This document shows positions 1 through 8,768 of a DNA stretch of 64,000 bases, piece by piece (the first letter of the stretch is position 1; the number at the start of each line of letters is the position of its first letter). The notes under the pieces are model-generated. The model did no database searches, was not told where the DNA came from, and saw nothing but the letters and a program-made list of their open reading frames with translations. The position numbers and the translations under genes are program-made. Source of the stretch: Pseudomonadota bacterium (GTDB taxonomy: Bacteria > Myxococcota_A > UBA796 > GCA-2862545); NCBI GenBank assembly GCA_005776945.1, contig SXOB01000006.1, positions 1 through 64,000 on the forward strand. Reading direction: 5' to 3'.

Positions 1-215
1 AGGGCGAAACGCTCGCCGGCGTGCCGGCGAGCGTGATGACCGGCGCCGTCCGTTGCGAGCGCGCGAGGGCGCCCGATCCCGCAAGGAACGGGGTGCAAGG
101 CGAGGAAAGCCGTACCGTGCGTACGGCGACCGAGCCTGGGGTCCCCGTGACGCCGCGGGGCGGGATGCCCCCGCGGGCGCAGCAGGATGGCGTTTTTGCA
201 GCAGCCTGCAAGCAG
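1..215 (+). ncRNA. Candidate structured RNA, HEARO/omega-RNA-like
   Basis: There is no convincing protein here. The stretch is full of perfect inverted repeats: a 12-bp arm pair at 9-20/23-34, a 7-bp stem at 109-115/121-127 with a 5-nt loop, and an 8-bp stem at 153-160/169-176 with an 8-nt loop. Between the stems lie unpaired A-rich segments (GCAAGGAACG, GCGAGGAAAGCC) and a GTGACGCC segment. From memory this order resembles HEARO RNA, the guide-RNA scaffold associated with IsrB/IscB nucleases. No nuclease gene is next to it, and HEARO RNAs are known to occur alone. The family name is recollection, not a search. The 5' end may lie outside the window. It faces the 3' end of the hydrolase gene. 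Confidence 0.4.
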
Positions 216-219
216 CCTG

Positions 220-1251
220 CTAGGACGGCGACAAACGCCAGACATTTCCGATGTGGGGATCGACCCGTCGACGACGTTTCTCTGCGTTCAGGGCGACACC
301 GTCGACCGAGAGTCGGATGTCGTCGAGGACATGCCCATCCAGGTAGTAGCTGTGTTCGACAAGACCCTCGGCGACCTCGGCACAATCGACCTGGCCGACC
401 TTGCTGTGAAGCAGAGCCGGGCGCGCCGAGCCGGCCGAACCCAGTCGGTCGGGATTCCCCTTCGTCACGTCGGAAATGACGAGCGCCTTGTCTCTCCGGT
501 TGTGGTAGACCGTTACCTGACGCGCGATTTGGTGGACGCGGGCCAGGGGTTGCCCCTCTTCGAAGACGTCATCATCGACGTCGGGAGCGCACATCCAGAT
601 CTGATCGAACAAGCGCGGAAGGGCCGTTGCAGGGGTGTGATCGCTGAGGCGCTCGACCGCGCACTGTAGAACATAATTCCCCATGGAATGACACAACAAG
701 TGCAAGTCCTGCCCGCAAGGCACCATTTTCCGCGCCTTGACCTCCCCCAGAAAGTCGCGAAGTTTCAGGAGGGCACGGCCGATGGCGCCGCCCGATGACA
801 ATGCGTCGGCCCGGTCGGACTTGTAGGACATCCAGGGGGTCAGCTGGCCGTCCGAGGGCCATGTGAGAAGCAGCACTGCCACCTGTTGGGTGTTGTCCCG
901 AGCCGAGCTGCCGTTCAACGCAATCTGGAGGCCCACCGCGGTTCCAACGGCCTCCGCCCACGTCACGTTGTAGCCATGGATCATGGTGATCAGGTCCGTG
1001 CTGCTGGACATGAGCTTGTGGAGGTCCCTGAACATGGCCTCCGAGCCCGGCGTGACCAACCCGTCCGGAGTCGGCGTCTCGGGGTAGGCCACGATCTCGT
1101 AGGCGCCTCGGTCCTTCATCGCGGCCGTGGCCAGCTCGGCGAGCGTTCCGCCGCTTCCCCGCCCCGCCGAGCCAAGGTCTGACGCGAGAGCGGATGCGAC
1201 CTCGCTGTCGTCGAGCTCAAGCGTCACTTGGCCGACCCTTAGATTCTCCAT
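220..1251 (-). CDS. Alpha/beta hydrolase, DUF900-like
   Basis: A 343-residue protein without a signal peptide. It shows the two landmarks of the alpha/beta-hydrolase fold in the right order: an oxyanion-side IHGYN at residues 91-95, and a nucleophile elbow CHSMGN with Ser at about 189. These are followed by an Asp-rich strand end (CAPDVDDD, about 221-228) and a late His in EHSYYLDG that could complete a Ser-Asp-His triad. The combination of IHGYN and HSMGN is typical of the DUF900/COG4782 esterase-like group. The substrate is unknown. It is the last gene on its strand before the structured RNA at the window edge, about 100 bp from the exported protein gene upstream. Confidence 0.75.
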   Translation of the reverse strand: MENLRVGQVTLELDDSEVASALASDLGSAGRGSGGTLAELATAAMKDRGAYEIVAYPETPTPDGLVTPGSEAMFRDLHKLMSSSTDLITMIHGYNVTWAEAVGTAVGLQIALNGSSARDNTQQVAVLLLTWPSDGQLTPWMSYKSDRADALSSGGAIGRALLKLRDFLGEVKARKMVPCGQDLHLLCHSMGNYVLQCAVERLSDHTPATALPRLFDQIWMCAPDVDDDVFEEGQPLARVHQIARQVTVYHNRRDKALVISDVTKGNPDRLGSAGSARPALLHSKVGQVDCAEVAEGLVEHSYYLDGHVLDDIRLSVDGVALNAEKRRRRVDPHIGNVWRLSPS

Positions 1252-1354
1252 TCCGTCCTTGCTGAAGTCGGCGCCGTACCCGTCGGACGCTAGCGGTCAG
1301 GACCGCGGTGCCGCCGATTCGTCGCGTAGAACAGTCGAACCTGCACGCGTCACC

Positions 1355-1858
1355 TCAAAGGTAGAAGTGGATTCCAGTGAGGAATGAGGCGCCGCCGATT
1401 CCCACCAAATCGCTTCCCTGCCCGCCGATTTCCATCAAGAACGCCATATTCGGTGAAACAAATCCTTCAAACCCCATGTGGCCACCGCCGCCGGGGAGCA
1501 CGTCGCCCGTCACCGTGTCGATCCAGACGTGGACGCCGCCGCCGCCGTACATGCGGAGCACGCCCATCATGACCGGGGAGCGACCGAACAGCTCGAGGCC
1601 AGGGGCCACTGCGGGATTCACTGACGTGTCCACGACGATCGCGCGAATTCGCGCGCCATAGAATTGGCCGACGCGTGGCCCAAACGGAACATCGACGTGC
1701 ACGTCAGAACCCCACGCGGAGCCCCACATCCCATTGGTGATGCCGATACTTGTGCGACGTGCCGCCGCGTTCACGTCACGGATGTACTCTTCGGTGGGCA
1801 AGGGGCCCAAGATGGGCTCCGGTGGCGCGGCCAGCGCGACCAAAGACACCACATGCAA
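1355..1858 (-). CDS. Small exported protein, possible outer-membrane barrel
   Basis: A 167-residue protein that I do not recognise. The N-terminus has a short hydrophobic stretch ending in LAAPPEP that could be a minimal signal peptide. The body alternates Gly, Val and aromatic residues (for example YGGGGVHVWID) and ends in FLTGIHFYL, which is compatible with a small beta-barrel whose last strand ends near an aromatic residue. It lies 47 bp downstream of flgD on the same strand and may be the tail of the flagellar operon, but nothing in it is flagellar in character. Function unknown. Confidence 0.5.
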   Translation of the reverse strand: MHVVSLVALAAPPEPILGPLPTEEYIRDVNAAARRTSIGITNGMWGSAWGSDVHVDVPFGPRVGQFYGARIRAIVVDTSVNPAVAPGLELFGRSPVMMGVLRMYGGGGVHVWIDTVTGDVLPGGGGHMGFEGFVSPNMAFLMEIGGQGSDLVGIGGASFLTGIHFYL

Positions 1859-1905
1859 CCTCCGTAGGCCGCGACTATCCCGAACGCGTCGGTGTGTCTT
1901 GAAGC

Positions 1906-2574
1906 TCAGGGCGTTTCGACACGCACGATGGCATCGACCCCGACGTCCACTCCGCCCACAGAAGGCCTGGGGACGCCCGTGCTGTAGTCGACACTGTCCA
2001 CGAGTCCGACCATGAGGGCGTCGATGGACACCGTACTGCCGTCACCCGCAAGGCCGGTGAACGAAACGGTGTAGTCGCCCGCCGGCACCCGCTCGCCGTC
2101 CGCGTCTTTGCCGTCCCAAACGACGGTCCCTTCGCCTTCGGCGACGCTTCCCAAATCCACCGTCGCAATGACGGATCCGTCTTCGTCCGTGATGGTGGCC
2201 GTTCCCGACGTCGCAGGCGCCGTGGCGTCGAAATGAAGGGTGAGATCGCCGTCCTCGGGGAGGTGAATCTGGTCGCCCCGGGCGACCACGTTCGTGCCAA
2301 GCAAGCTCGACATGGTGGCGTTGTTCACGCTCGCAACGCCTAGGTACACCATGTCCAGCGAACCCTGGATCGCCACGAGTTGTTCGAGGCTCGAGAACTG
2401 CGCCAATTGGGCAATGAAGTCCTCGTTACTGACGGGGTTGGATGGATCCTGGTTCTGAAGCTGAACCGTCAGCAGTTGCAGAAATGCGTCCTCACCCAGT
2501 TCGCCGTTTCCGGGCTCTGGAGTGGCCGCTGCGGCGCCGGTTTCGACGGTCGGCAACAGTGTCGTGGGGTCCAT
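1906..2574 (-). CDS. flgD: Flagellar hook assembly scaffold FlgD
   Basis: A 222-residue protein. FlgD caps the growing hook and is needed for FlgE polymerisation. The diagnostic N-terminal motif is present (FLQLLTVQLQNQDP followed by NPVSNEDFIAQLAQFSSLEQL, about residues 31-65). The C-terminal half carries the usual Ig/FnIII-like signature VWDGKDADGERVPAGDY. A GGAGG ribosome site sits just upstream of the ATG, 9 bp after the fliK-like stop. flgE, which often follows flgD, is not in the window; the next gene is an unrelated small exported protein. Confidence 0.95.
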   Translation of the reverse strand: MDPTTLLPTVETGAAAATPEPGNGELGEDAFLQLLTVQLQNQDPSNPVSNEDFIAQLAQFSSLEQLVAIQGSLDMVYLGVASVNNATMSSLLGTNVVARGDQIHLPEDGDLTLHFDATAPATSGTATITDEDGSVIATVDLGSVAEGEGTVVWDGKDADGERVPAGDYTVSFTGLAGDGSTVSIDALMVGLVDSVDYSTGVPRPSVGGVDVGVDAIVRVETP

Positions 2575-2583
2575 GGGGCCTCC

Positions 2584-4233
2584 TCAGGCAAGGGTTTCGA
2601 AAAGGACGCCGCGGCGGGCTCTGCGCTCGGCGCTGGAGGGCCGAAGGCCGGAGCGCGTCGACCAGCTTCGAAGCGGCGTCCGCCCCTCGGCGAGGGCCTC
2701 ACGCACGAGGGTCTCCGCAGCCATCAGGTTGGGCGCCCACGACGATGGGGCATGGACCGCGACATCGACGGCGCCGGGCTGCCAGGCGATGTCGACCTTC
2801 ACGCCTTCGTGGGTGACCACCACGGCGCCCTGGTCCGGCAGCGCAGGCACGCCCGTGTCGGCTTCGTCCAACGTGACGCCGGCAGGCTCCAACAAGTTCG
2901 GCGCCAGGGTTCCCACGTCCACGATGGGCGGCAGCGCCACGGCTGGCTCCGTGCGAGCCCACGGTCCCGACACTCCTAGGGAACCAAGCCCGCCGGCATC
3001 CGTAGCTCCGTTCGAAACAGAATCGTCGGCGTCGAGCGAGGCGACGGGAGCTTCGCGCTCTGGTTCCGTTTGCGGGACGGGCACGACTCCAGGTTCGTTG
3101 GATGCCAAGGACGTGGCGTCGGCCTCGGACGCCTCGGGCGACGCCTCGACCTCCGGACCCGCGAGCGGCGCTCCTGGCACGGCCTTGGAGACCCGTGTGT
3201 TGCGCGCAGAGGCGGGTGCCAACGAAGGGCCCGCGATGGGTTCCAAGGTCGCAATCGTTGCGGCGAGTGGTGTCGAAGCGTGATCGCCGACCAGCGTGTC
3301 GAGGACGATGCGGGCGTCCAGTTGCTGCGACCCGTCGTGCTTGGCCTTTGAGACTGCGGGCTCGGGAACAACGCTGGGTTCGAGGCCAAGTGCGGACAGG
3401 TGTTGCGGCGGCGATTGCCGAAGCGGCGGTTCCCGGGACAAGGTTGGCTCTGCGGGTCTGGACATCGCCCCTAGGTCCCCAGGTAGGCTCCAGACGCTTG
3501 GCGGCGCCAACGGGCTTGCCGCGCCTGGAACGGTGGGCTCGTGGGCAGGGGTCGCCGGCACCCCGGGTTTCGCGGGCTCCCCAACGTCGGTCCGTGGCCC
3601 GGCCGCCAACTCCCGGGCCGGATTGGCGAGGGACGGGTGGCCCGCGCCTGTCTCCCGCTCGACGGTGCGTCTCAAGCTCTCCGGCGCCGGCGGCGCGGTC
3701 GGAGAGAGCGTCTGGTGCGTAGGCGCTGCCGACTCCGGAAGAGTCGGCAACCGCGTCAGATTTTCTGCCAGGTTTCGCGTTGTCCGCGATGATGGACCTT
3801 TGGGCGCGCTTGCCTCGTCATGGCCAAGCGCTTCGGACGGAGTCGATTCCATCGAGATCGGACGCACGGCGAGGCTGTGAGGCACCCGGCTGGGCACAGC
3901 AGCCGACTCGATCTGCAGGTCGCCCGCGACCGTCGATGGCACCTTGGGCGGATCGGCCGAGTCCACCGGGGGAAGAGACCAAGCTGCCAGCGGCGCGATT
4001 TCACTGGCCGTCGGCAGCCCCATCGGCTCGGCGACCCTCGCTGCGGGCGAGGTCGCTTCGCCCTGCGCGTCAGCGCCGGCGCGCGGCGTAGGCTTCCGAC
4101 GCGTCAGGGCCCTGTCCACGCGGTCCGAGAACGGCTCGAACGGCGCCGCGCCGACATCAGGTGGGAGGGGTCGCGCGCCGAATGGCATGGTGCCTACCGG
4201 CAGTCCCAGGGAGGCGAGAACCGGCAGGTTCAT
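2584..4233 (-). CDS. fliK: FliK-like hook-length control protein
   Basis: The ATG at 4233 overlaps the TGA of the upstream motE-like gene (ATGA) and gives 549 residues. The open frame extends further upstream but there it only shadows motE and fliJ. Composition is typical of FliK: a long Pro/Ala/Ser/Glu-rich, low-complexity N-terminal two thirds, then a compact C-terminal region (about residues 465-549, with VKVDIAWQPGAVDVAVHAP) that matches in position the substrate-specificity-switch domain. Sequence identity to FliK is weak, so the assignment leans on composition and on its place between motE/fliJ and flgD, the classical fliJ-fliK-flgD order. Confidence 0.75.
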   Translation of the reverse strand: MNLPVLASLGLPVGTMPFGARPLPPDVGAAPFEPFSDRVDRALTRRKPTPRAGADAQGEATSPAARVAEPMGLPTASEIAPLAAWSLPPVDSADPPKVPSTVAGDLQIESAAVPSRVPHSLAVRPISMESTPSEALGHDEASAPKGPSSRTTRNLAENLTRLPTLPESAAPTHQTLSPTAPPAPESLRRTVERETGAGHPSLANPARELAAGPRTDVGEPAKPGVPATPAHEPTVPGAASPLAPPSVWSLPGDLGAMSRPAEPTLSREPPLRQSPPQHLSALGLEPSVVPEPAVSKAKHDGSQQLDARIVLDTLVGDHASTPLAATIATLEPIAGPSLAPASARNTRVSKAVPGAPLAGPEVEASPEASEADATSLASNEPGVVPVPQTEPEREAPVASLDADDSVSNGATDAGGLGSLGVSGPWARTEPAVALPPIVDVGTLAPNLLEPAGVTLDEADTGVPALPDQGAVVVTHEGVKVDIAWQPGAVDVAVHAPSSWAPNLMAAETLVREALAEGRTPLRSWSTRSGLRPSSAERRARRGVLFETLA

Positions 4234-4715
4234 CGGTCGCCCTCGACAAGGGCCGCCGCCCGATCCGGAGGTAGGGCCGCCAACAGGCGGCCTGCCTTCG
4301 TGGGGTTCATCCGGTCGACGAGGTCCTCCGCGAGCGCCGCATCCATTGCGGCCAGCATGGGCGCCATCTCGCGCGGCTTGCCGGCCTCGAGCATGCGGAC
4401 GAGGTCCGTGCGCCGAGCCTCCTCCTGTTCGGAAAGCTGGCCTAGGCGAGCATCCAACTCGGCCCGAAGCGCCGTCAGCTCCGTCAAGCGCGCGTCCAAG
4501 CGGCGTTCGACCTCGGCGAGGTCCTCCGCACGGCCCGACAATGTGGACTCGCGCCGATCCAAGGAGCGCTCGCGATCGTGCAGGCGATCGGCCAGATCCT
4601 CCAGTGCGCGCGCTTCCGTGGGCCGACCGCGCGACCCGCCAGTACCGTAGGCCGTGCCAGCCGCGCCAAGGCCGACCATGACGACGAAAAATGCAGCCCA
4701 CCGGGCGAGTTTCAT
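4230..4715 (-). CDS. motE: MotE-like flagellar chaperone
   Basis: A 161-residue protein. It has one N-terminal membrane segment (about residues 5-23), then a charged coiled coil (about 35-105), then a MgtE-N-like helical domain (MLEAGKPREMAPMLAAMD, NPTKAGRLLAALPPDRAAAL). This is the MotE/FlbB architecture; MotE is a periplasmic chaperone for the stator protein MotB. Its ATG overlaps the fliJ stop (ATGA at 4712-4715), and its own stop overlaps the fliK-like start. The fliJ-motE-fliK order is seen in other flagellated bacteria and supports the call. Confidence 0.8.
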   Translation of the reverse strand: MKLARWAAFFVVMVGLGAAGTAYGTGGSRGRPTEARALEDLADRLHDRERSLDRRESTLSGRAEDLAEVERRLDARLTELTALRAELDARLGQLSEQEEARRTDLVRMLEAGKPREMAPMLAAMDAALAEDLVDRMNPTKAGRLLAALPPDRAAALVEGDR

Positions 4716-5140
4716 TGGACCTCCCTGGGGCGGTTCGAGCGCTGCGATGCATCGTCGAGGGCGCGTTGCACCTTGCGGTCTCGTTCGAGTTCGAGCGCGC
4801 GGGCAGCTTGGTCCGCCACATTGCGCGCGATGTGCCGCGCGCGCATCGTCGCCACCACTGCGGCGCGACGCTCGTCCACGAGGCGCCGCAGGTTCACGAG
4901 GGTCGACTCGTGGGCACGGCGCTCCGTCTCTCCCCGAAGCGCGTGTTGGTAGCAGCGAAGCAAATCGTCGACGTCATCCAACGACGTCATGGCTCGCGCT
5001 TGGGCCATCGCCTTCTCGTGTTCGGCGAGGGTCCGTTGGCCAGCCAGTTCCTGAGACAAGGCCTCCGACATCTGCCGTTGCGCGTCGCGCTCCCGCGACT
5101 CCGCTACCCGTGCCATTCGTTCCAACGTCGTCCGAGGCAA
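4712..5140 (-). CDS. fliJ: Flagellar export chaperone FliJ
   Basis: A coiled-coil, Arg/Glu/Ala-rich protein of 142 residues, the usual FliJ length. FliJ escorts substrates and couples the FliI ATPase to FlhA. I chose TTG at 5140 because GGAGG sits 4 nt upstream (5145-5149); the first in-frame ATG at 5116 is 28 nt away from that site. The protein then begins LPRTTLERMARV. The pattern of heptads with few Pro or Gly fits FliJ, but the family is poorly conserved, so context counts: it lies directly before motE, fliK and flgD. fliH and fliI are not in the window. Confidence 0.75.
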   Translation of the reverse strand: MPRTTLERMARVAESRERDAQRQMSEALSQELAGQRTLAEHEKAMAQARAMTSLDDVDDLLRCYQHALRGETERRAHESTLVNLRRLVDERRAAVVATMRARHIARNVADQAARALELERDRKVQRALDDASQRSNRPREVQ

Positions 5141-5150
5141 GCGTCCTCCC

Positions 5151-6542
5151 TTAATGGGTCCAGGCGATGTGATTGGCAGCGCGGCGCTCCCTGGAGGCCA
5201 GGGCACGCATGGCGGCGAGGTACAGGACCGTGGCGGGTTGGCCACGCTCCATCCCTTCGAGGTGAACGGCGTGCAGCGAGGCCGTAAGCCGAAGGCCCGC
5301 CGGCACGTGGGACGGACGCAATTCCTCGATCGCGACGCGAACGCGTTGTGCGAGGACCTTCGCGCCGCGACCGTCGGTCGGGACCGCGATGGTGAACGAG
5401 TCGGGTCCGACACGGGCGAGGAGGCATCCCTCAGGCAACAACGACGCCAACGAGGCCCCTACGGCCTCCAGCGCACGGTCCCCGGCTTCGAAGCCGAAGC
5501 GACCGTTGATCTCCGTGAATCCGTCGAGGTCAACCGCGAAGATCCATAGGTCGCGCCGCAAACGCAATGCCTCTTCGACGGCGTCGGCCAGTTCGCGCAG
5601 GAAGCGGCGTTGGGTCGGAAGGTGGGTGATGGGGTCCACATCCCAACCCTGCGCCACGGCTTCGCGCAGACGGAACACCTCGCGCTCGAGCGTGGCGGCG
5701 TGGTCGGCGACCTCCTGGCCATCGACGGGAAGTGACTCTCCTCCCAGGCCGATCGGCTCTGGAACCCCGGCGACGCCCACGGATGTGGCGAATCGCCCCC
5801 AAACATCGCGGACGTCGGCGAGAACAAGCCGTACAGCGCGATCGGACCAAGAAAAGGCCATCCCGGTGTTCGCGGCCCATCCCGTGAGTCGATCGGCGGC
5901 GTCGCCTTGCGCGAGCACGGTCGCCAGGTGCTCGGCGTGGTCAAGGAGGTCGGGCAGGCCCTCATCGGGCTCGCCATCGGCGATGGCATCGACGCCGGCA
6001 ATCACGTCATTGGGCAACCCCGTCCTCCGGGCCACCTCTCCGAAAGCCTCGCCGCGTGTCCGGCCAAACACGACCCGCTCGGCCAGACGTCGTTCCTCCC
6101 CGCGCTTCAAGCGAACGTCTCGCAGCCAGGACAGGTAGTAGGGCCGGTCGCGGAACAACTCGATGGTTCCGAGGTGCACGGCCATCGCCGTCGTCGCGGC
6201 GAGGTCTTCGGCAATTCCCAGGCGGCTGGCCGCAACGCGCGAAAACAAGCCCATGGTCAGGACGTCCTGCCAGAGCTTGCGGGCGACAAATCCCGGCAGC
6301 TGTGCGGTTTCGATACGCATCCGGACGATCTGCTGCACGGCCAATTGCGCCGTCACGACCGGACCGATCGCCCCCAAAGACCGCTCGTCATCGAACGCGC
6401 GGTTGCGCATCGACCCCAGATACCGGACCAGAACGGCCCGAAATCCAGGCGTTTGGTCCACCATGTGACTGAGGCGATTGAGCGCGCCGACCTGTCCATC
6501 GCCCGAAGCTTCAACGATGCGACGCAAAGAGACGAGGTCCAT
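5151..6542 (-). CDS. HDOD domain plus degenerate GGDEF regulator
   Basis: A 463-residue protein starting at ATG 6542 behind GGAG; open reading upstream is antisense to flhA. Residues about 10-210 look like an HDOD domain, a helical HD-related signalling fold. A linker follows, then a C-terminal GGDEF-type domain beginning at DPITHLPTQRRFLREL. The signature loop reads RVGPDSF instead of RGGDEF, so the second Gly and the Glu are gone. By family knowledge this predicts loss of diguanylate cyclase activity and a possible binding or scaffold role. It is the first gene of the leftward flagellar operon, 10 bp before fliJ, which suggests control of flagellar assembly or motility. Confidence 0.8.
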   Translation of the reverse strand: MDLVSLRRIVEASGDGQVGALNRLSHMVDQTPGFRAVLVRYLGSMRNRAFDDERSLGAIGPVVTAQLAVQQIVRMRIETAQLPGFVARKLWQDVLTMGLFSRVAASRLGIAEDLAATTAMAVHLGTIELFRDRPYYLSWLRDVRLKRGEERRLAERVVFGRTRGEAFGEVARRTGLPNDVIAGVDAIADGEPDEGLPDLLDHAEHLATVLAQGDAADRLTGWAANTGMAFSWSDRAVRLVLADVRDVWGRFATSVGVAGVPEPIGLGGESLPVDGQEVADHAATLEREVFRLREAVAQGWDVDPITHLPTQRRFLRELADAVEEALRLRRDLWIFAVDLDGFTEINGRFGFEAGDRALEAVGASLASLLPEGCLLARVGPDSFTIAVPTDGRGAKVLAQRVRVAIEELRPSHVPAGLRLTASLHAVHLEGMERGQPATVLYLAAMRALASRERRAANHIAWTH

Positions 6543-6579
6543 GGGGACTCCGCGCCTCCATCGGACCGCCGCTCCCGGA

Positions 6580-6615
6580 GTTGACCTCAACCCGCGAATA
6601 AAAATGACCCTCAAC
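6580..6615. promoter_or_regulatory. Repeats in divergent flagellar promoter region
   Basis: The 102-bp gap between the HDOD/GGDEF gene and flhA contains GTTGACCTCAAC at 6580-6591 (GTTGA/TCAAC arms around CC). A near-copy, TGACCCTCAAC, lies at 6605-6615. The A+T-rich stretch AATAAAAATGA between them stands out in this GC-rich DNA. This could be an operator or overlapping promoters serving both flagellar transcription units. No confident -10/-35 or sigma-54 element could be placed here. Confidence 0.3.
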
Positions 6616-6644
6616 TTTCCGCAGTAGGGCCCGAATGGGGCGCG

Positions 6645-8717
6645 ATGGCCCGCTCGCAGTCCCCTTCCCGCATCGACATCGTCCTCGCCGCTGGCGTTTT
6701 CGCCCTGATCGGCATCATGTTGGTGCCGCTGCCCGGCTGGGTGCTCGACTTGCTGTTGGCCGCAAGCTTCGGCACGAGCTTGCTGCTCTTTCTCGCGGCG
6801 CTGACCGCGCGACGCGCCGTCGAACTCAGTACCTTTCCCACCCTTCTCCTCATCGCCACACTCGTCCGATTGGGCCTGAACGTCGCGAGCACGCGCGTGA
6901 TCCTCCGCGACGGCGCCCACGGGACGCACGCCGCCGGACGGGTCATCGAGGCCTTCGGTCAATTCGTCGTTGGCGGCAATGCGGCGATCGGGATCGTCGT
7001 TTTTGCCATCCTGGTCGTGATCAACTTCGTCGTCATCACGAAGGGTGCCGGGCGCGTCGCGGAAGTGTCCGCCCGCTTCGCGTTGGACGCGATGCCAGGC
7101 AAGCAGATGGCCATCGATGCCGAGCTCAATGCCGGACTCATCGACGAAAAGGTCGCGCGTGCCCGACGTGCAGAGGTCGCGCGCGAGGCCGATTTCTACG
7201 GCGCGATGGCCGGCGCCAGCAAGTTCGTTCGAGGGGATGCCGTCGCTGGCATTCTGATCACGGTCGTCAACCTGGTAGGCGGCGCGTTCATTGGCATGAT
7301 GCAGCACGACATGGCCCTTGGCGATGCGCTGCACACCTTCGCCATCCTCACCATCGGTGACGGCCTCGCAGGCCAAGTGCCCGCCCTCATCGTTTCGACA
7401 GCCGCCGGCCTTCTGGTCACACGCGTCGACGACGCCGACAGCCCCGGCCTTGCGGAGGGCGTGAGAGCCCAGATCGCCGGGACGCCGCACCTGTTGTACC
7501 TTGGCGCCGGCGTCGTAGGCCTGTTCGCGCTCGTTCCAGGCCTGACGATTCCGTTTGCGGCGGTGGCGCTGGCGCTGTTCGGAATGGGTCGCATGGTCGC
7601 GGCCGACCTCGAAAAGCCGACCCCGCTACCCGCCGCCGCCCCGGTTCGGCCAAGTGAGATGGCCCCCGAGGACCTGCTTCCGGTCGATGCGCTCGCCATC
7701 GAGGTGGCTGCAGACCTGCTCTACCTGGTGGACGAGCGACATGGGGCAGAGTTGCTCCAGAGGATTGCCAAGGTTCGTCGGCAATTCGCGACGGATCTGG
7801 GCCTCGTCCTGCCCGCGATTCACGTCCGAGACGACCTCGACCTGCCAACGGGAGGGTATCGAATCGTCCTACGGGGCGAACCCATCGGCAGCGGCCGACT
7901 CCAGGCCCGACAGCACATGGCGCTCGACCCTGGCGGGGCCAAACCCGGACTCGGCGGCGTGCCTGGCCAGGACCCGGTCTTTGGCCTGCCGGCGACCTGG
8001 ATTCCGGCAGCCCTCGTCCAACGCGCCAACGACCTTGGCCACACCGTCGTCGACGTCCCTACGGTCGTCACGACCCACCTCGTCGAACTCATGCACGTTC
8101 ACGGAGCGGAGTTGTTCGACGCCGGCCAGCTCGACGCGGCGCTCGAACGGGTCACCGCCAAGCATCCCAAGCTCGTCGAGGACCTCGTCCCCGAGCCGGT
8201 TCCGCGCTTCACGCTGTTGCGCGTCCTGCGCGGTCTGCTCAAAGAGGACGTGTCCGTCCGCGACCTCGTTGGCATTCTCGAGGCGCTCTCCGAGGTCGCG
8301 GGACGCGCCAAGGACCCCGACCTGCTCGTCGAGCTCGTCCGCCAGCGACTTGCCCGGCCGATCAGTCGCCGATTCGCTGCCCCCGACAACACCCTCCCCG
8401 TGGTCACCTTCTCGCCGGCCATGGAAGACGTTCTCCTCCGAAGCCTGCTCACGAAGGACGGCTCCGCGCCGACGCTCGGCCTGGACCCCCAGACCGCACG
8501 CCACCTGATCATCCGGGCCCGCGAACTGACCGAATCTCACGCTGGCGCGACCCAGGCCGTCTTGTTGTGCCCGCCGCTTGCGCGCGGCGCCGTCCGCAAA
8601 CTCATCGAGCGCGCCTTGCCCCGGTTGCCGGTCCTGAGCGCGGCGGAACTCGTACCGTCCATCCGTTTGACCTCCGTCGGCGTCCTCGACGTGGACAAAG
8701 CGCTCAAGGCGTCCTGA
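6645..8717 (+). CDS. flhA: Flagellar export gate protein FlhA
   Basis: A 690-residue protein of normal FlhA length. The N-terminal half is an inner-membrane domain with about eight hydrophobic segments and the family's signature stretches (ELSTFPTLLLIATLVRLGLNV near residue 65, and DAMPGKQMAIDAELNAGLID in the FHIPEP loop). The C-terminal half is the cytoplasmic ring that docks chaperone-substrate complexes. FlhA is the core of the type III export gate. It starts at ATG 6645, divergent from the HDOD/GGDEF gene. flhB, fliP, fliQ and fliR are not in this window. Confidence 0.97.
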   Translation: MARSQSPSRIDIVLAAGVFALIGIMLVPLPGWVLDLLLAASFGTSLLLFLAALTARRAVELSTFPTLLLIATLVRLGLNVASTRVILRDGAHGTHAAGRVIEAFGQFVVGGNAAIGIVVFAILVVINFVVITKGAGRVAEVSARFALDAMPGKQMAIDAELNAGLIDEKVARARRAEVAREADFYGAMAGASKFVRGDAVAGILITVVNLVGGAFIGMMQHDMALGDALHTFAILTIGDGLAGQVPALIVSTAAGLLVTRVDDADSPGLAEGVRAQIAGTPHLLYLGAGVVGLFALVPGLTIPFAAVALALFGMGRMVAADLEKPTPLPAAAPVRPSEMAPEDLLPVDALAIEVAADLLYLVDERHGAELLQRIAKVRRQFATDLGLVLPAIHVRDDLDLPTGGYRIVLRGEPIGSGRLQARQHMALDPGGAKPGLGGVPGQDPVFGLPATWIPAALVQRANDLGHTVVDVPTVVTTHLVELMHVHGAELFDAGQLDAALERVTAKHPKLVEDLVPEPVPRFTLLRVLRGLLKEDVSVRDLVGILEALSEVAGRAKDPDLLVELVRQRLARPISRRFAAPDNTLPVVTFSPAMEDVLLRSLLTKDGSAPTLGLDPQTARHLIIRARELTESHAGATQAVLLCPPLARGAVRKLIERALPRLPVLSAAELVPSIRLTSVGVLDVDKALKAS

Positions 8718-8768
8718 CCCGCACCGAAAGGGTCCACGTCGGGACAGACCCTAAGCCGAGAGGGACCC

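Noticed and set aside
9-34. A rho-independent terminator for a gene left of the window.
   Set aside because: The hairpin is strong but has no T-tract and a 2-nt loop. It fits better as part of the structured RNA, although its role is uncertain.
4234-4821. Extended N-terminus of the fliK-like frame.
   Set aside because: It only shadows motE and fliJ in another frame. The ATGA junction at 4230-4233 gives the natural start.
6543-7490. N-terminal extension of the HDOD/GGDEF gene into the flhA region.
   Set aside because: The extension is antisense to conserved flhA sequence. ATG 6542 with GGAG gives a sensible HDOD start.
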